Assembly (NCBI GenBank): GCA_949361645.1
Contig: OX442437.1
Span: forward strand, 6,148,513 to 6,212,512
Reading direction: 5' to 3'
Source of the DNA: Spongilla lacustris
Lineage: Eukaryota; Porifera; Demospongiae; Spongillida; Spongillidae
Length of the DNA stretch: 64,000 nucleotides
Numbering within the stretch: the first letter of the stretch is position 1; every line of letters starts with the position of its first letter. The position numbers and the translations under genes were made by a program. This document shows positions 1 to 11,500 of this stretch, one piece after another. Under the pieces are notes generated by a model. That model saw nothing but the letters and a program-made list of their open reading frames with translations, made no database searches and was not told the origin of the DNA.

Positions 1-94
1 GCTGATCAGAGGAAGCAGCTGATCAGAGGAAGCAGCTGATCAGAGGAAGCAGCTGATCAGAGGAAGCAGTGATCAGAGGAAGCAGCTGATCAGA
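1..94. repeat. 17-bp tandem repeat
   Basis: The unit ctgatcagaggaagcag repeats about five times from the first base of the window, with one copy slightly shortened. The left end of the array lies outside the window. No coding potential is seen. Confidence 0.9.
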
Positions 95-1215
95 GGGTGT
101 CCCTTCAAGAGCTGCCTGCAAGCTGCAGACTGCCAGACATACTTGTTGAGATGTCTCAAACATGATTGGTCTTCTTGTTACAATGCATTTTGTCTTATAT
201 CATTATATTAAATCAGCGCTGTTATATTTGTTAGTCACTCACCAGCAATGATCTTTGTCTTATGTGTTCCTAATGGCAAGCCGACTGACTACCTTGCACC
301 AGAAGAATTATATCCCACCAGGTTGAATTGCAGTCCATAGCTAATGATTTCATGGGACCTTGGATCCATTTAAGTAGCTGTAGAAGTCAAGGACTTGGAC
401 ATAAAGAAGATTGCTTACATTTCATTACGTATTAATAAATTTATACATCAATAATTTTGAACCCGCAGTCAAAAGAATACACAATGTACGAGGTACGATT
501 GTAATGCTTCAGGCTTGGCAAGTTTCTGATGTTAGCGTTAGAAGTAGTGTATGCGTAGAGGGTTTCGTGCGATGATGAGTACATTCTTGTATTTATTTAT
601 TTATTTTTTGTGGGGGGGGGGGGGGGGGGGGGGGGGCAATCATGTTCTTATTGATGCTCACCTCGCATGGCTGACGCAGAAGAAAGGAAAAAAAGCTACT
701 TTAAGCATAACTGAAGATATATGTGATGGCGATACACAGGTACGTTTTGTCCACGTCTTGTCTCAGGGTTGTATCGATCGCAGACTGTACTAGTACATGT
801 GGCGATCGAGTGCACTGTGAAGGCGTTGAGTTTGGAAACGTGCCAAAGGTTAGTAAGGCCTTATGTGTTACAAGTGTTCCTTAGGTGTTGGTTTGTCACC
901 ACACACATGTCCAGGACGACGAACGTCAATAGGTTTGTTCGCAACGTAAGTATTGTACTATGATTCTGTATGTACGATGCGTTTCTTTATGAAGGGTTTC
1001 AGACACGGAAAACGTATAGCATCAGGTTTGTATGGATTTAATGGTGTCCTTGACATGCCCATTAGCTGTAGGTGTTTTACGGTGCACCTGGGTGAGATTT
1101 GAAAGAAGCAGGTAAATCATGCTGTGTGCACGTTGTGTTCTTTACAGTGAAGTGAGACCTGTTCCTTGCTGTGTAAAGAAGGTGAGTGTATTTAAAAGTA
1201 TGAATTCTACTTTTG
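95..1215. other. stretch without recognised gene
   Basis: I recognise no gene here. The stretch contains a poly-G run (about 613-637). A short open stretch near 650-739 ends at a good donor (cag|gtacgt), but no matching acceptor or protein family could be identified. Confidence 0.6.
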
Positions 1216-1221
1216 CAGATA

Positions 1222-1410
1222 GGCCATAGCTTGCTACTATGCCCACTGTTTCTTGTGGTGGAAGGAGGTGAGTGTGTTGTAAATACTGTTCCAGCGATCT
1301 TCTAGCTTGCTTCTACACCCAGTGACCCCACTGTTTCTTGTGGTGGAAGGTAGGTGAGTGTGTTGTAAGCACTGTTCCAGAGATCTTCTAGCTTGCTACC
1401 ACTCCGTCAG
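1222..1410. repeat. Tandem duplication, about 95-bp period
   Basis: Two adjacent copies share the core cccactgtttcttgtggtgg, then aaggtgagtgtgttgtaa and actgttccag, followed by cttctagcttgct. The copies differ by small indels. Each carries a donor-like ggtgagt, but no exon is recognisable. Confidence 0.8.
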
Positions 1411-1467
1411 GTGAGGCAGCACTTGTCTGTTGTAGTTCTTATTAACATATACCTAATTATATATGTT

Positions 1468-1693
1468 CTACACAATAACAAGTCACGAAAATGATGCCGA
1501 TCGAGCCAGGAGGGGAATCACTGCAAAAGAAACATTCTCAAGAATTGCTAGGCGTTTGGCCATCCACTCCCACTCATCCAATACTGAAATGCTAAATGCA
1601 ATATATTGTCGCCTCGGCACTGTTCTGATGAGGCAAAATGCCCGAGCCCTCCTGGCTCGATCGGCATCATTTTCGTGACTTGTTATTGTGTAG
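1468..1693. mobile_element. Short element with 47-bp perfect terminal inverted repeats
   Basis: Positions 1468-1514 and 1647-1693 are perfect reverse complements over 47 bp, beginning ctacacaataacaagtcacg. TA lies at both outer ends (1469-1470 and 1691-1692). If those are the target duplication, the element proper is 1471-1690, with a TIR starting CACAATAACAAG. Size, lack of coding capacity and TA flanks fit a non-autonomous Tc1/mariner-type MITE. This is inference from structure only. Confidence 0.75.
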
Positions 1694-1699
1694 TTCTTA

Positions 1700-3282
1700 A
1701 CAATTTGTTCATTTAGAAGGTGCTGATGGAATCTGTGGTGTAGAAGATGGAATGCTAATAGGCTGGCTAACTACATGTACACTTTGTACATTTGTAATGT
1801 ACATGTTGTAAACAAAAAAAATTTTTTATTTGAAACATATGAATTTTAATGAAGGAATATTATGGAAAGGTCAACCTCCAAATACGGCCATCAAACGCAT
1901 GTGGCACTGTTGGCATCAGCGCTGCGTCATTACGATACGACAGCAAAAAACATACTGATTGCTACATAGTGCATCATCGTTGATGCATACGATTACTGGT
2001 CGGATAAGACACATAGTGTACATCAGCATTGGTAGACATCGCTGATGTCAGCACGCGCACAACATGATGTCATCGATGTGCCATACACCGACAGCGTTGG
2101 CCCATTATGATTTTTTTTGGCTGTGTACGATAAATTACCAATACTAGCTTTACATGTAGAATCTACCTGACGTACTGAAACTGGTTACGTAATAATGCAA
2201 GCTTGCTAAAAGTTGATAATGAGCTGTTCAGAACTTCAGATAGGGTCAGGCTTTGAAAAACGAGTCAGACCCCCATGTCCATGCACGACATTATATTGCC
2301 GCCAGTCCTGTACTCTCGCGGAGCTCCACCCTCGCATCTGGTTTATGTATTATTAATGGAATACTGCAAACCTACACACCTGTCGTCACGTGTTACTGTA
2401 TAAGTGTCACTGATGTGCATTAGGTCAAAACATGATGTTGTTAAGCAATGACATGATGTTCAACAGCTGGAGCTAAACCTTCATTAAGTGTAAACCCCAT
2501 CCCTAAACTGCATGTGTGTAGAATGTATTTATTACTAATTCCATCATAGGAAGCAGAAAGTAAAATAAAATAAATTCTATGAGAAAGTGAGTGGTATATG
2601 GGAGCAATGGTGGTGTGTATAAGGATAGAAACAAGGGTTCAATGATATGAAAAAGTATAGCATCTCATGTTACACCATGCCCAAGCCTCATTTGTGCCTC
2701 CATCTTGTATGCATGCAGACTAAAACCACAGCTCAGCAGCGTATGGCTTTCACTTTTATAAGTATGCACCAGCACTTGTCCATCCTTTCCACATACTATT
2801 ACAACATCTGTAACAAAACATTATACAATACATGTACAAAACATACTACCACTAAATGGCATCATTCAAAGGAGGGGAGAGGGTTGGAGGCAAAGTTTCC
2901 AAAACGGATGCAGCATTCCCCCTCTGAATGGCCACTGAAAACTTTTGCAACTAGATCGCACCCTCAACGTTTGACCCCTCCCCCACATTTACATTCCTTC
3001 CTACGCCTCTGCAGCTGCCAATATTTCATGACTACAGTAACCATTATTAATAATTTTACACAACAATTAAGTAATCAACAACAAAAAGAGAAATGACTGA
3101 TGAACTTAGCAACAAAAAACAACTCACGTTACACAAACAATTTTGTATCAAAGAAGATATTACATCTAACAGACTTATTACAGAAAGATGTTCTTCTCTA
3201 TGCAGCAGAAATTGAAAAGTAAGTTTCTTTTTTCAATCTACCACTACTATGGTAGAGAAAGATTGGCATCCCATATGTTGTG
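1700..3282. other. stretch without recognised gene
   Basis: Mixed, mostly AT-rich sequence. An open frame at 2,647-3,096 has low-complexity composition and no recognisable family. I see no splice structure linking it to a gene. It may include the 3' untranslated region of the endosulfine gene that ends at 3,283 on the minus strand. Confidence 0.5.
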
Positions 3283-3992
3283 TCACTGAGCCAGAGGGCT
3301 TGTTACAGATGATACTTTTCTTGGACTGGCCAGACTGCTCACGCCCTTATCTCCTCGTCTGGCAGGCTTCAGGACCCCTTGCTCGGCCATCATCTTAGGC
3401 TTCAGTGGAGCCTTGGCATTCTGAAGAGCTTCAAGTGCCATTGCGTGTGGATGTGAGGCTATGTCTTTTTTGTCCTTCCCTTTTGCAGTATTGTAGTCAC
3501 CCGAATCAAAGTACTGTACACCTCCTCCCTGAAAAAAAAGGGGGGGGGGGGGGGGGGGGCAAAAATATATATTGCACAGTGGAGAGATGATGTGTTTGAG
3601 AGGTAAAAACCAACAAGGTAGGGAGAATAATGACTACAGGAGAACATCTTAGACGGAGAGAAAATACATAATATTTATGGTCTGGGCAAAAAAAAAAAAG
3701 GTCCAGCCAGATGCTATTTGGCACCAAAAATTGTCTGCCCTGACTAAAACCAGTCCATACAAGTGCAATACATGGTCCTTGAGTGAGGAAAAAGGGAGTG
3801 AAAGAAAACGTTGTAAGAGGTTGATCTATTCTTACTGACATCAAGTTAAATTTGAGCACAAAAAAAACATGTGTGGTGATTTCTGTTAACTTATCACATC
3901 AATCACTAGAAAACCACGGACACTGGTAAATGGTTATATGCATGATGACATACATTATTGCCAAAAGATAAAATCTTAGTTTTAAGGGTCTC

Positions 3993-4025
<33 letters not shown>

Positions 4026-6715
4026 ATAATGGACAACTGTTAATTGTATTTTTACCCCAGTACAATGTCCCACCAAGCACATTCAATAGGTACAGTGTTG
4101 TTCACCAAAAGAGGGGAAAAATGCAATAATGCACATTTTTGATTTTATCTCGTGAATTGTATATGATTATCAATTACATTTTTAGATTCAGCATCTACTT
4201 CTGAACAGAATACATTTGCTTTAATTCAGTTATAACTTGTAAACAAAACAATGCACCATAGTAAACAACTGCTGGTCAGGTTGGATGTTCAAGGCTATAA
4301 CTCCTCTATACTTTGTAGTTAAGCTACCAAATTTTTTTTGTATGTACCCAATACAGGTGAGTACCTATAGTGTTGTGTTGAGCTCTTAAGTCTCACTCGC
4401 TGTGGAGATCGGTAGGAAAGTATCGCTTTTCAGAGGGAGGCAGGGTCTTCGTATGAATTCGGACAAATTAGTTTGACTTAAGGATTAAAATTGACTTTTT
4501 CTAAATGAGAGGTCTCTGGGGTATCCATATAATTAATAATAATTTTTTGGCAGCTTGCTATCGGCATTAAACAATCCATGAAATGTTAAAAATCTTAACA
4601 TTGAAAGCCATTTTTCACCCGTTTTTAGGATTTCTCCGTATATCATAGTAAAAATGTAGCAAAGAATCATAGTATTTGCGTTTGTAAGCACTGTATGTAA
4701 CTTTTAAAAGCATTTCTACATGTAGAATCACTGTGTAAAAAGGGCTGTTATACACTAGTGTATAACATCAATTAGCGGTGTATAACACTGCGTATTGAGA
4801 CGTTATACACACGTATATGCAATAACGTCTATATACACAGTTATACAGTAGTGTATAACAATACCTTTTCATAGTGAATACTTGATAGAATAAGTACAAA
4901 TGCAAACATCATGATTATGTGCTACACATTTACTACAAAGTATAGAGGAGTTATAGCCTTGAACATCCAACCTGACCAGCAGTTGTTTACTATGGTGCAT
5001 TGTTTTGTTTACAAGTTATAATTGAATTAAAGCAAATGTATTCTGTTCAGAAGTAGATGCTGAATCTAAAAATGTAATTGATAATCATATACAATTCACG
5101 AGATAAAATCAAAAATGTGCATTATTGCATTTCCCCCCTCTTTCGGTGAACAACACTGTACCTAAATAACAAGGTTGGATATGAAGCATATGAGTACACC
5201 CTAATCGATGTACCAATATAGCTAGCTATAATTATGACTCACATCGGTAAACAATAGTTATAAATGTTATAAAGCGAGAGGGCCACGTATCAATGATCAA
5301 TGGACCAGCCTGCCAAGGGGAGCTTCCTATTTATCACTCAGAGGCACTGTTATAGCTTCTGGTCACACCCTTGTGTGGTACAATCTCAACCAAGAGATAG
5401 TTCTCTGGATAGGGGTACAATAAAGGTACTACATGTATATAATCTGATTGAGAAAAGCAGAAGAAACTCTGTAAAGGTTCAAGTGTGGGAATGGGTGGGT
5501 GTTGTCTCTGTTGTCTAGGCTTTCTAAGTTTCACTACACTGTAGACATTCGCTGGCTCTATCCAAATATGCTTGTTAAAAGACTCCGTATATCGGCAATA
5601 ATGGGGTCGCATATTTTCCTGTATTCAAGACACTTTAAATCCTTCACGGGGGGGGGGGGAGGGGTCACCCTAATATTTTGAAGGTAAATGAAAAGTATTG
5701 TAACATCTTTGTTATAGTCAAGAGATCCATTTTGACCAGGAATAAATTTAAAAAAACTTCATCTGGTGGGGGGGGGGGGGGGGGGGAAATGCAGGTCATA
5801 TGCGAGTTAAAAAAAAAGGTGTCATAGTGTCATGTGGTTTCTGTACCCACTAACAAGTGAATGTGAGCATTTGCATTTGAAAGTTTCTGACTTAGCAGTG
5901 CACAATAAAATTTTTTAAAGGTTTAATTCCAACGAGAGGTTTCAGCGTGGAATGCTGCTATTTTGGTAGTTACAAAATCAGCTAACGAGTATTGCCATAA
6001 ACATCACACCATTGCCAGTTGTGGAGAGGCAGGCCAACAGACCACTGTTAACAGCCCAGGCCAACAGGCCACTGTTAGCAACCCACTTAAGTCCGGGCGG
6101 ACCAATTTTTGGCAACCAAAAGTGGCTCGCCCGGACTACTTTTAGGTTGTACTACGTTTGCTGCGACAGTACTAGTGCATTTCCAAGTATACATGTACAC
6201 TGTAACACAAATTCAAGCCACATCAACACGAACACGAAATCTACCGCTGATATCTTCCTCTGAGCGACTGGTGCCTTCTTCGGTAGACTTCCATACTTCT
6301 TCTGGAACTCTTGTTGAGCTATCATATCAGCCTGGTTAAAAAAAAAAAGATTAGGTCAATAAGGTATACGTTCGCCAGGAGGGGTGAGGTGCTGGGTACG
6401 GCGCTATAAATAGGCCCTTATGTGCCAATTGACAAATTTTAGTTGAATTGTTGAAGTCTTAAAAAACTATATTTGAAGTCAGTGCACGCCACTGAACGCT
6501 ATTGAATCTACCCTATGTGTAAGCGAAAGGCACACATAGCGAGAACGTTATGTCGGCACCACCCACAATGTCCCTACCTGTTGTGGATCCAGTGTTGCCA
6601 TTGCCGGTTCGGTGCTCGCCACGTTTTCATGCCCAGCGTTCGACAATTTTTCCTGTTCGGTATTCCCTTCAGGTTCCGTCACCTGGATAGTTGTCTCCGT
6701 AGCTTCAGTTGTCAT
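3283..6715 (-). CDS. ENSA: Alpha-endosulfine / ARPP19 family protein
   Basis: Three minus-strand exons join in frame: 6578-6715, 6245-6331 and 3283-3528, giving about 156 residues. Exon 2 carries a helix-rich segment with FQKKYGSLPKK. Exon 3 opens with GGVQYFDSGDYNTAKGK, which holds the family's invariant FDSGDY motif. In this family Greatwall/MASTL phosphorylates that serine, turning the protein into an inhibitor of PP2A-B55 at mitotic entry. The rest of exon 3 is a basic Ser/Pro-rich tail longer than in vertebrate ARPP19 (about 112 residues). The ATG at 6715 was chosen because exon 1 is open and joins exon 2 at phase 0. Donors are cag|gtaggg and gcg|gtagat; acceptors are accag|gct and ttcag|gga. 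The start lies 112 bp from the divergent GLMP gene. Intron 2 (2.7 kb) holds a large inverted-repeat element. Confidence 0.88.
3537..3560. repeat. Poly-A/poly-G run at the endosulfine exon 3 acceptor
   Basis: An A8 stretch followed by about 19 G sits just upstream (minus strand) of the exon 3 acceptor. On the minus strand it forms a C-run plus T-run, that is, a long polypyrimidine tract directly before the cag acceptor. Confidence 0.7.
4089..5162. mobile_element. 1.07-kb element with ~230-bp terminal inverted repeats
   Basis: The left arm (about 4089-4320) and the right arm (about 4932-5162) are near-perfect reverse complements. They start GGTACAGTGTTGTTCACC and end in ctataactcctctatacttt. 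A TA dinucleotide flanks both ends (4087-4088 and 5163-5164), as expected for a Tc1/mariner-type target duplication. The interior has a further palindromic patch around 4750-4860 built on gtgtataac. No open reading frame of note is present, so this is a non-autonomous or foldback element. It sits in intron 2 of the endosulfine gene. Confidence 0.85.
5640..5790. repeat. Poly-G runs in endosulfine intron 2
   Basis: G-runs occur at about 5648-5663 and 5766-5787. They lie within the intron and have no coding meaning. Confidence 0.7.
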
Positions 6716-6827
6716 TTGCGCCTACAACAACAAAACACTATCCTGGTTAGCGCACGTGATGATTGACACCCCCGCCCCAGCGCATGACGTTTTATTATGG
6801 TCATTGCCCCCATGTAAAGCGCACCAA
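6716..6827. promoter_or_regulatory. Probable bidirectional promoter, ENSA/GLMP
   Basis: Only 112 bp separate the start codon of the endosulfine gene (6715, minus) from that of GLMP (6828, plus). Both 5' untranslated regions and the promoter must fall in or overlap this interval. No TATA box is evident. A bidirectional promoter is inferred from spacing alone. Confidence 0.5.
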
Positions 6828-8238
6828 ATGGGTAAAGGGATTGGTTTTGTGACGGCTTGTATACTTCTTTGCCTCTGTTGTGATTTGCCGTGTTCGGAAG
6901 CACAAACTCAGGTATGTTGATTTTTGTTTTCTTTTGTTCTGAATCCCATCACCTTACACAGAAATGTGGGTTTCAATACTGCAAAGCGTTCTACTACTCT
7001 ACCGTGTACAATGCCAACATCAGTTTTCACTATGCATGGAGCTTCATGGGGTTTCCAACTCTTTTGATGTTCTATTCGAACGAATCTGTCAGCAGCAGCA
7101 GCTGTAGTTGTAACGATGGAATTACTGTGAATGACGATTACAGCATTAATCAAACGTACGGCTCCGTCAACATCAGTGGTACCGCCAAGAAGGTGGCGTT
7201 CGCTATTGTCTTTCGCCAGTTGATTGAAGCCGCAGTGGACAGCAACGCAGCCCAAGGGGCGGAGTTCTTTAACTTCACTAGTGACATTAACAATACTTAC
7301 AACTGCTTCCTTCTGAACACTGCGTTGCCTTACTTAATAGATAACACTACAGTCAACCTTACTTACGCTGGATCGACGCTATTCGTAATAAACAAAGTAG
7401 GCTTCGCATTGTTTTTGCTATTTGTATATCCCCTGAATTAACGCACACGCACGCATAAACCTCTCTTACTACACCTCGCCCTGCAGATAAGTACATCGTC
7501 CGTTGCTGGGCAGATGTCGTCGTTCCCCCATACTCACTACACGGAGAACTCTACAACGTTCGACCTAACATTTCAAAATTTTCCTTATAAACACACTTCC
7601 AGTCGCATTGTTCTGGAGATGTACGTAGTACCTGGTCCCGCCTTTCAAGCTAGGGGGGATATCCAGTCAAATCGCAATATCGATGACGAGTATACTCCAT
7701 CTGTGTTTGAGACCTATACCTACCTCTTCGGGAGCAGCTACATCCAATGGAAGCCCATCTCGTACCAGGATGGTAGCAGGGCCTCTACAGCCTCCCAACA
7801 AGCCAACTACCTCACGTATCAAGGCTTGTTGCCCAGCGACCGGGGACAGCTGCCACAGGGGCTGGCAAGTGCCGTCTTTGGCCCAGATGCCAACGTCACA
7901 CGTTTCTACATGGTGATAGGAACATCGGGTGACAACACCTACCTCTCCTCTGAATATTTCACATGGTTAGATGATGAATGTTGTGTGGCCACTGCCATTT
8001 TTTTTTTAACCCTTTCAGGTCTGCTGTGGCTGGCTATGGTACTCCACCTACAGAGCACATTTCTACAATGGCCATTATCATTCTTTGTGTGGGGTTTGGG
8101 CTCCCCATGGCAACTGTTATTTTGGGGACCTTCTATGTGATCTACAAGCGGAAGCCATGGATATATGTGTATAGCACTGTGGCTTCAGCAAGGTTGAAGG
8201 GCTCTGGCTTTGTTCCTGTTGTCAACGGTGACAACTGA
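6828..8238 (+). CDS. GLMP: Glycosylated lysosomal membrane protein (GLMP/NCU-G1)
   Basis: Four exons join in frame: 6828-6911, 6962-7396, 7487-7965 and 8019-8238 (about 405 residues). The product has an N-terminal signal peptide (GIGFVTACILLCLCC), a lumenal domain rich in N-glycosylation sequons, one transmembrane helix near the C terminus (STMAIIILCVGFGLPMATVI) and a short basic cytosolic tail with Tyr-based motifs. The lumenal segment with IDDEYTPSVF followed by a W-K-P-[IV]-x-Y stretch and a terminal EYFTW matches the conserved core of the GLMP family. In mammals GLMP is a lysosomal membrane protein that partners the transporter MFSD1. Introns are tiny: 50, 90 and 53 bp. An AATAAA signal lies at 8286-8291. 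The convergent GFM2 stop codon is only 70 bp away. Confidence 0.88.
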
Positions 8239-8285
8239 GACCCTCCCCCCTTTTGTCCTTGTGTGTATGTGTGCTTTAGTAACAT

Positions 8286-8291
8286 AATAAA
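8286..8291 (+). terminator. Polyadenylation signal of GLMP
   Basis: AATAAA lies 48 bp after the GLMP stop codon. Cleavage 10-30 bp downstream would fall at or inside the last coding exon of the oppositely oriented GFM2 gene. Confidence 0.6.
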
Positions 8292-8307
8292 TAATATATT
8301 TTTAAAA

Positions 8308-11064
8308 TCACACATAACCACGGAGCTGTTCCGTGATGGTTTTCTCTAACGTGCGGCTGACAGGTTCATAACATGAGAACAGGGAGACAAATGATCCTGA
8401 ACCACTGGTGATGCTGCGTAGTGCTGTGGAGTAACCCTATTTTATTAGCACGAGAGAGAGCGAATCATCAAAAGATATACATGTTCATCCCAAATGTACC
8501 ATCAGTGATGCCGTTGGAATGTGAGCAGTCACAGTGGCCGTTTCGTCATGTGATGCCACTTCGTTGACCACACCCCGACGAGCAGATGTTAGGTCAGATA
8601 ATACAGTGCCTAAGTGCTCCTCTGGAACTGTCACCTTTCCCCCATGGAAAGAGTTAACAATTTAGACAGGGTTGCAATAACTTACCACAAGCTGCGAGAA
8701 AGGTTCCAAAAGGTGCACACCTGTTTTTCTTAACGCCTCGTTTCGATATAAAATGGAAATTAACATGACATACTTGTTCAGGCACCAGGCTTTGTTACCT
8801 TGGAAACAGTCTCACTAACACATGCTGACATCATTGCCATTGAAGTACCCGCCCCCAACACCAAGGCAACAAGCTCGACCTGCACATTTCTGATAGGGAA
8901 CCCCAACAGTGGGCCTTTAGGATAGAGGGAGGGTGGTGTGTGTGAGAGGGGGGAAATGAGTGCTGACACACATCTCTGCTTACCTTGTCCACAAGCTATC
9001 TCAACTCCGCCCCTAAATGCTTCCAAGACGTCCGAAGCTGTGGTCCAACTTGGAACAGAGACCAGTGGTGACAGCTGGATCTGTGGCAACTGCCCGTTGT
9101 CAACAGGGGTGATGGCTACCGACAAAGACACAAACTGTCTTTTGTTCCCCAGACTACGATCAAGGCTTCCTGAGAAAGAAATAACAAAACACGTCTGACT
9201 ATATATATTAATTTTATTAATAAAGGTATATATTTTTTATTAATAAAGGACATGTAGCACACATCATTAGGCCTTGTGTGCTACATGTATGCACCTGGGC
9301 TCACCACTATACGTCACTGACAAGGTTGGGGCCTCTCTATAGGCCACACGCAATGTGCCCAGGCTGGCCTGCACATGGTAGTCCCTCTGGATGCGGTCGT
9401 GAACGATCTCAAGGTGGAGCTCACCCATCCCAGACAGCACGACCTGTGGAATGAAGATCATTACACAAACAAAGGACATTGGTACACTACTAGCCTGTCT
9501 TGTGTCAGGGTCAACAGAGACCCTCAAACTTGGGTCTTCTCTTGAGAGACAATGAAGGGCGTGGTCAAGGTCTGGGGAGGGGGGAGAAGAGAGGTTAAGT
9601 GAAGAGATGCTCCAGGTGCTATATGAGTATTTGCTGACCGCAGAAGGGAGAATTAATTAGTTTTTAGCCCAGTACAGCGGTTTGTTTCAATTTTATAATG
9701 AAAAAGAGAAGGTGCAATGCAGTACAATCACTGTATGGTCACGTCACTGCTCTTTACTGCAAATTGCACACTATTCAGAAACTGATGCAATTACTGATGA
9801 ATGATATGCACGCAAATGTACATTAAAAGAGTAGTTTGCCTTCAATCTACAATAAATGAGTTTGATTTTGGAGGGCCTTAATTTTCATCATTTTATGCCT
9901 TCAAGCATGAACATCATAAAACTTATTATGAGTTAATTTTAGCCTGTACTGTATTAGTGAATTGACACGCATGCACGCATACACAAACACACACACAAAC
10001 ACACAAACACACACACATACACTGTACCTGCCTGCTGTGCAGCAGTTGCTGGCTCAATGGTACAGAAGAAGGCTGGCTCAGGAACCCTTAGCCCCTGCAG
10101 CACAGCTGGAGCTTCTGCCACACCCCCTTTACTTTCCAAACCTTTCCTGACAGCTTTGGCAGCAGCTGCAGACTGCACCAAGACATCGCCAGTGATGGTC
10201 TGAACAGTAAGAGCAGTGTGCTTTGATTAGGGAATGTGGAACATGAGCCAGATTGCATGGCACCAATACCATGAAATCCCGCAATCACACCTCCACAATC
10301 AAAATACAATCTGCGGCAATCAAATCTGAAGTATCGTTCCAAACACACCATCAACATACTCTAATACGTAATTATCACACACAAGCCCATAGGTTTTAAA
10401 TTACAAAGCTCAGAGTGAAAAGCAAACCAGTCATGAAAAGCACAATTCAACCATACACAACAAAGCACTACTTCAAATGTGGAATTTCCAGGTACAATCA
10501 AACATTGAACATACATTCTTAAGGCCAACTGCAGCTACTATATTGCCTTCTGCCATACTGGTCACCTCAACCAGCTCATCTGCCAAAACAACAAACAGCC
10601 TGGTGATTTTCTCCCTGGAGGAAAGAGGGCATGAGGAAGGGAGAAGAGGGAGCAAGGAGGGGGAGGGAGGGGGAGGGGAAGGGAGGGGGAGAGGGAAGAG
10701 GGGAGGGATTTTTGTATACCATATGTGTGGTGTGTAGTGTGACATACTCTTTGCCTCTGGAGAAGTTGTACAGTCCTCTGTGGGTCCTGATGGCCCCTGT
10801 GTACACCCTCAGGTAAACCAGTGCACCCCTCTGGGGGTCGTGGACCACCTGCGGTTGAAGGTGTTGTGGCAAATATTTTGTTCTGCATTTTAAATTATTG
10901 GTAACTGGGTCACAAGAGGCCTTACAAGTAAGAGCGATTAATGTATTAAGGTGCTAATCAACAATCAAGTTAATCCATCAACTTAAAAGCATATAACATA
11001 TATGTTACATATATCAAGGCTCACCTTAAACGCATAGGCACACAGCTCGCTCAGTTCACTGGGA
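8308..11064 (-). CDS. GFM2: Mitochondrial ribosome-releasing factor 2 / EF-G2 (C-terminal part)
   Basis: Eleven minus-strand exons join without a phase break: 11025-11064, 10748-10848, 10515-10614, 10028-10199, 9495-9571, 9305-9443, 8984-9169, 8799-8914, 8686-8736, 8500-8634 and 8308-8436. They encode EF-G domains II-V. Diagnostic stretches are [28 protein letters not shown] and [11 protein letters not shown], followed by [14 protein letters not shown] and a final [16 protein letters not shown]. All align with GFM2, the factor that splits mitochondrial ribosomes after termination. The N-terminal GTPase domain (roughly 350-400 residues) is not visible. It should lie upstream at or beyond the N gap at 11,301. 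The intron after 9495 starts with GC instead of GT. The 3' end abuts convergent GLMP. The gene is partial here because of assembly, not obviously because of decay. Confidence 0.9.
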
Positions 11065-11300
11065 CTAAATGGGTTAAATGAAAGAAAAAAAAAAAAACGA
11101 ACCAATCCCCTTTCCCCATTCTATACATGTGACATCGTCACATACACATACTGCTTAAATTGTCACCTGTACAACCGCACCACCTATTTCCACAACATAA
11201 ATTTATATTTAACACACATGACACCTCCCATCATGCAGAAGCCCCAAAATTTGAACATATTCCATGGCAAGTTGCAATTGCACTCCACATCCAGTAACAC

Positions 11301-11500
11301 NNNNNNNNNNNNNNNNNNNNNNNNNNNNNNNNNNNNNNNNNNNNNNNNNNNNNNNNNNNNNNNNNNNNNNNNNNNNNNNNNNNNNNNNNNNNNNNNNNNN
11401 NNNNNNNNNNNNNNNNNNNNNNNNNNNNNNNNNNNNNNNNNNNNNNNNNNNNNNNNNNNNNNNNNNNNNNNNNNNNNNNNNNNNNNNNNNNNNNNNNNNN
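11301..11500. other. Assembly gap of 200 N
   Basis: Exactly 200 ambiguous bases. The round number suggests a fixed-size scaffolding gap of unknown true length. It separates the 3' two-thirds of GFM2 from the Islet gene and probably hides the GFM2 GTPase-domain exons. Confidence 0.95.

Noticed and set aside
551..793. Possible exon ending cag|gtacgt at 739
   Set aside because: The frame includes a poly-G run, no acceptor is visible upstream and no partner exon was found; left unannotated.
2647..3096. 149-residue plus-strand open frame
   Set aside because: Low-complexity His/Thr/Ser composition, no domain, and it overlaps likely endosulfine 3' untranslated sequence.
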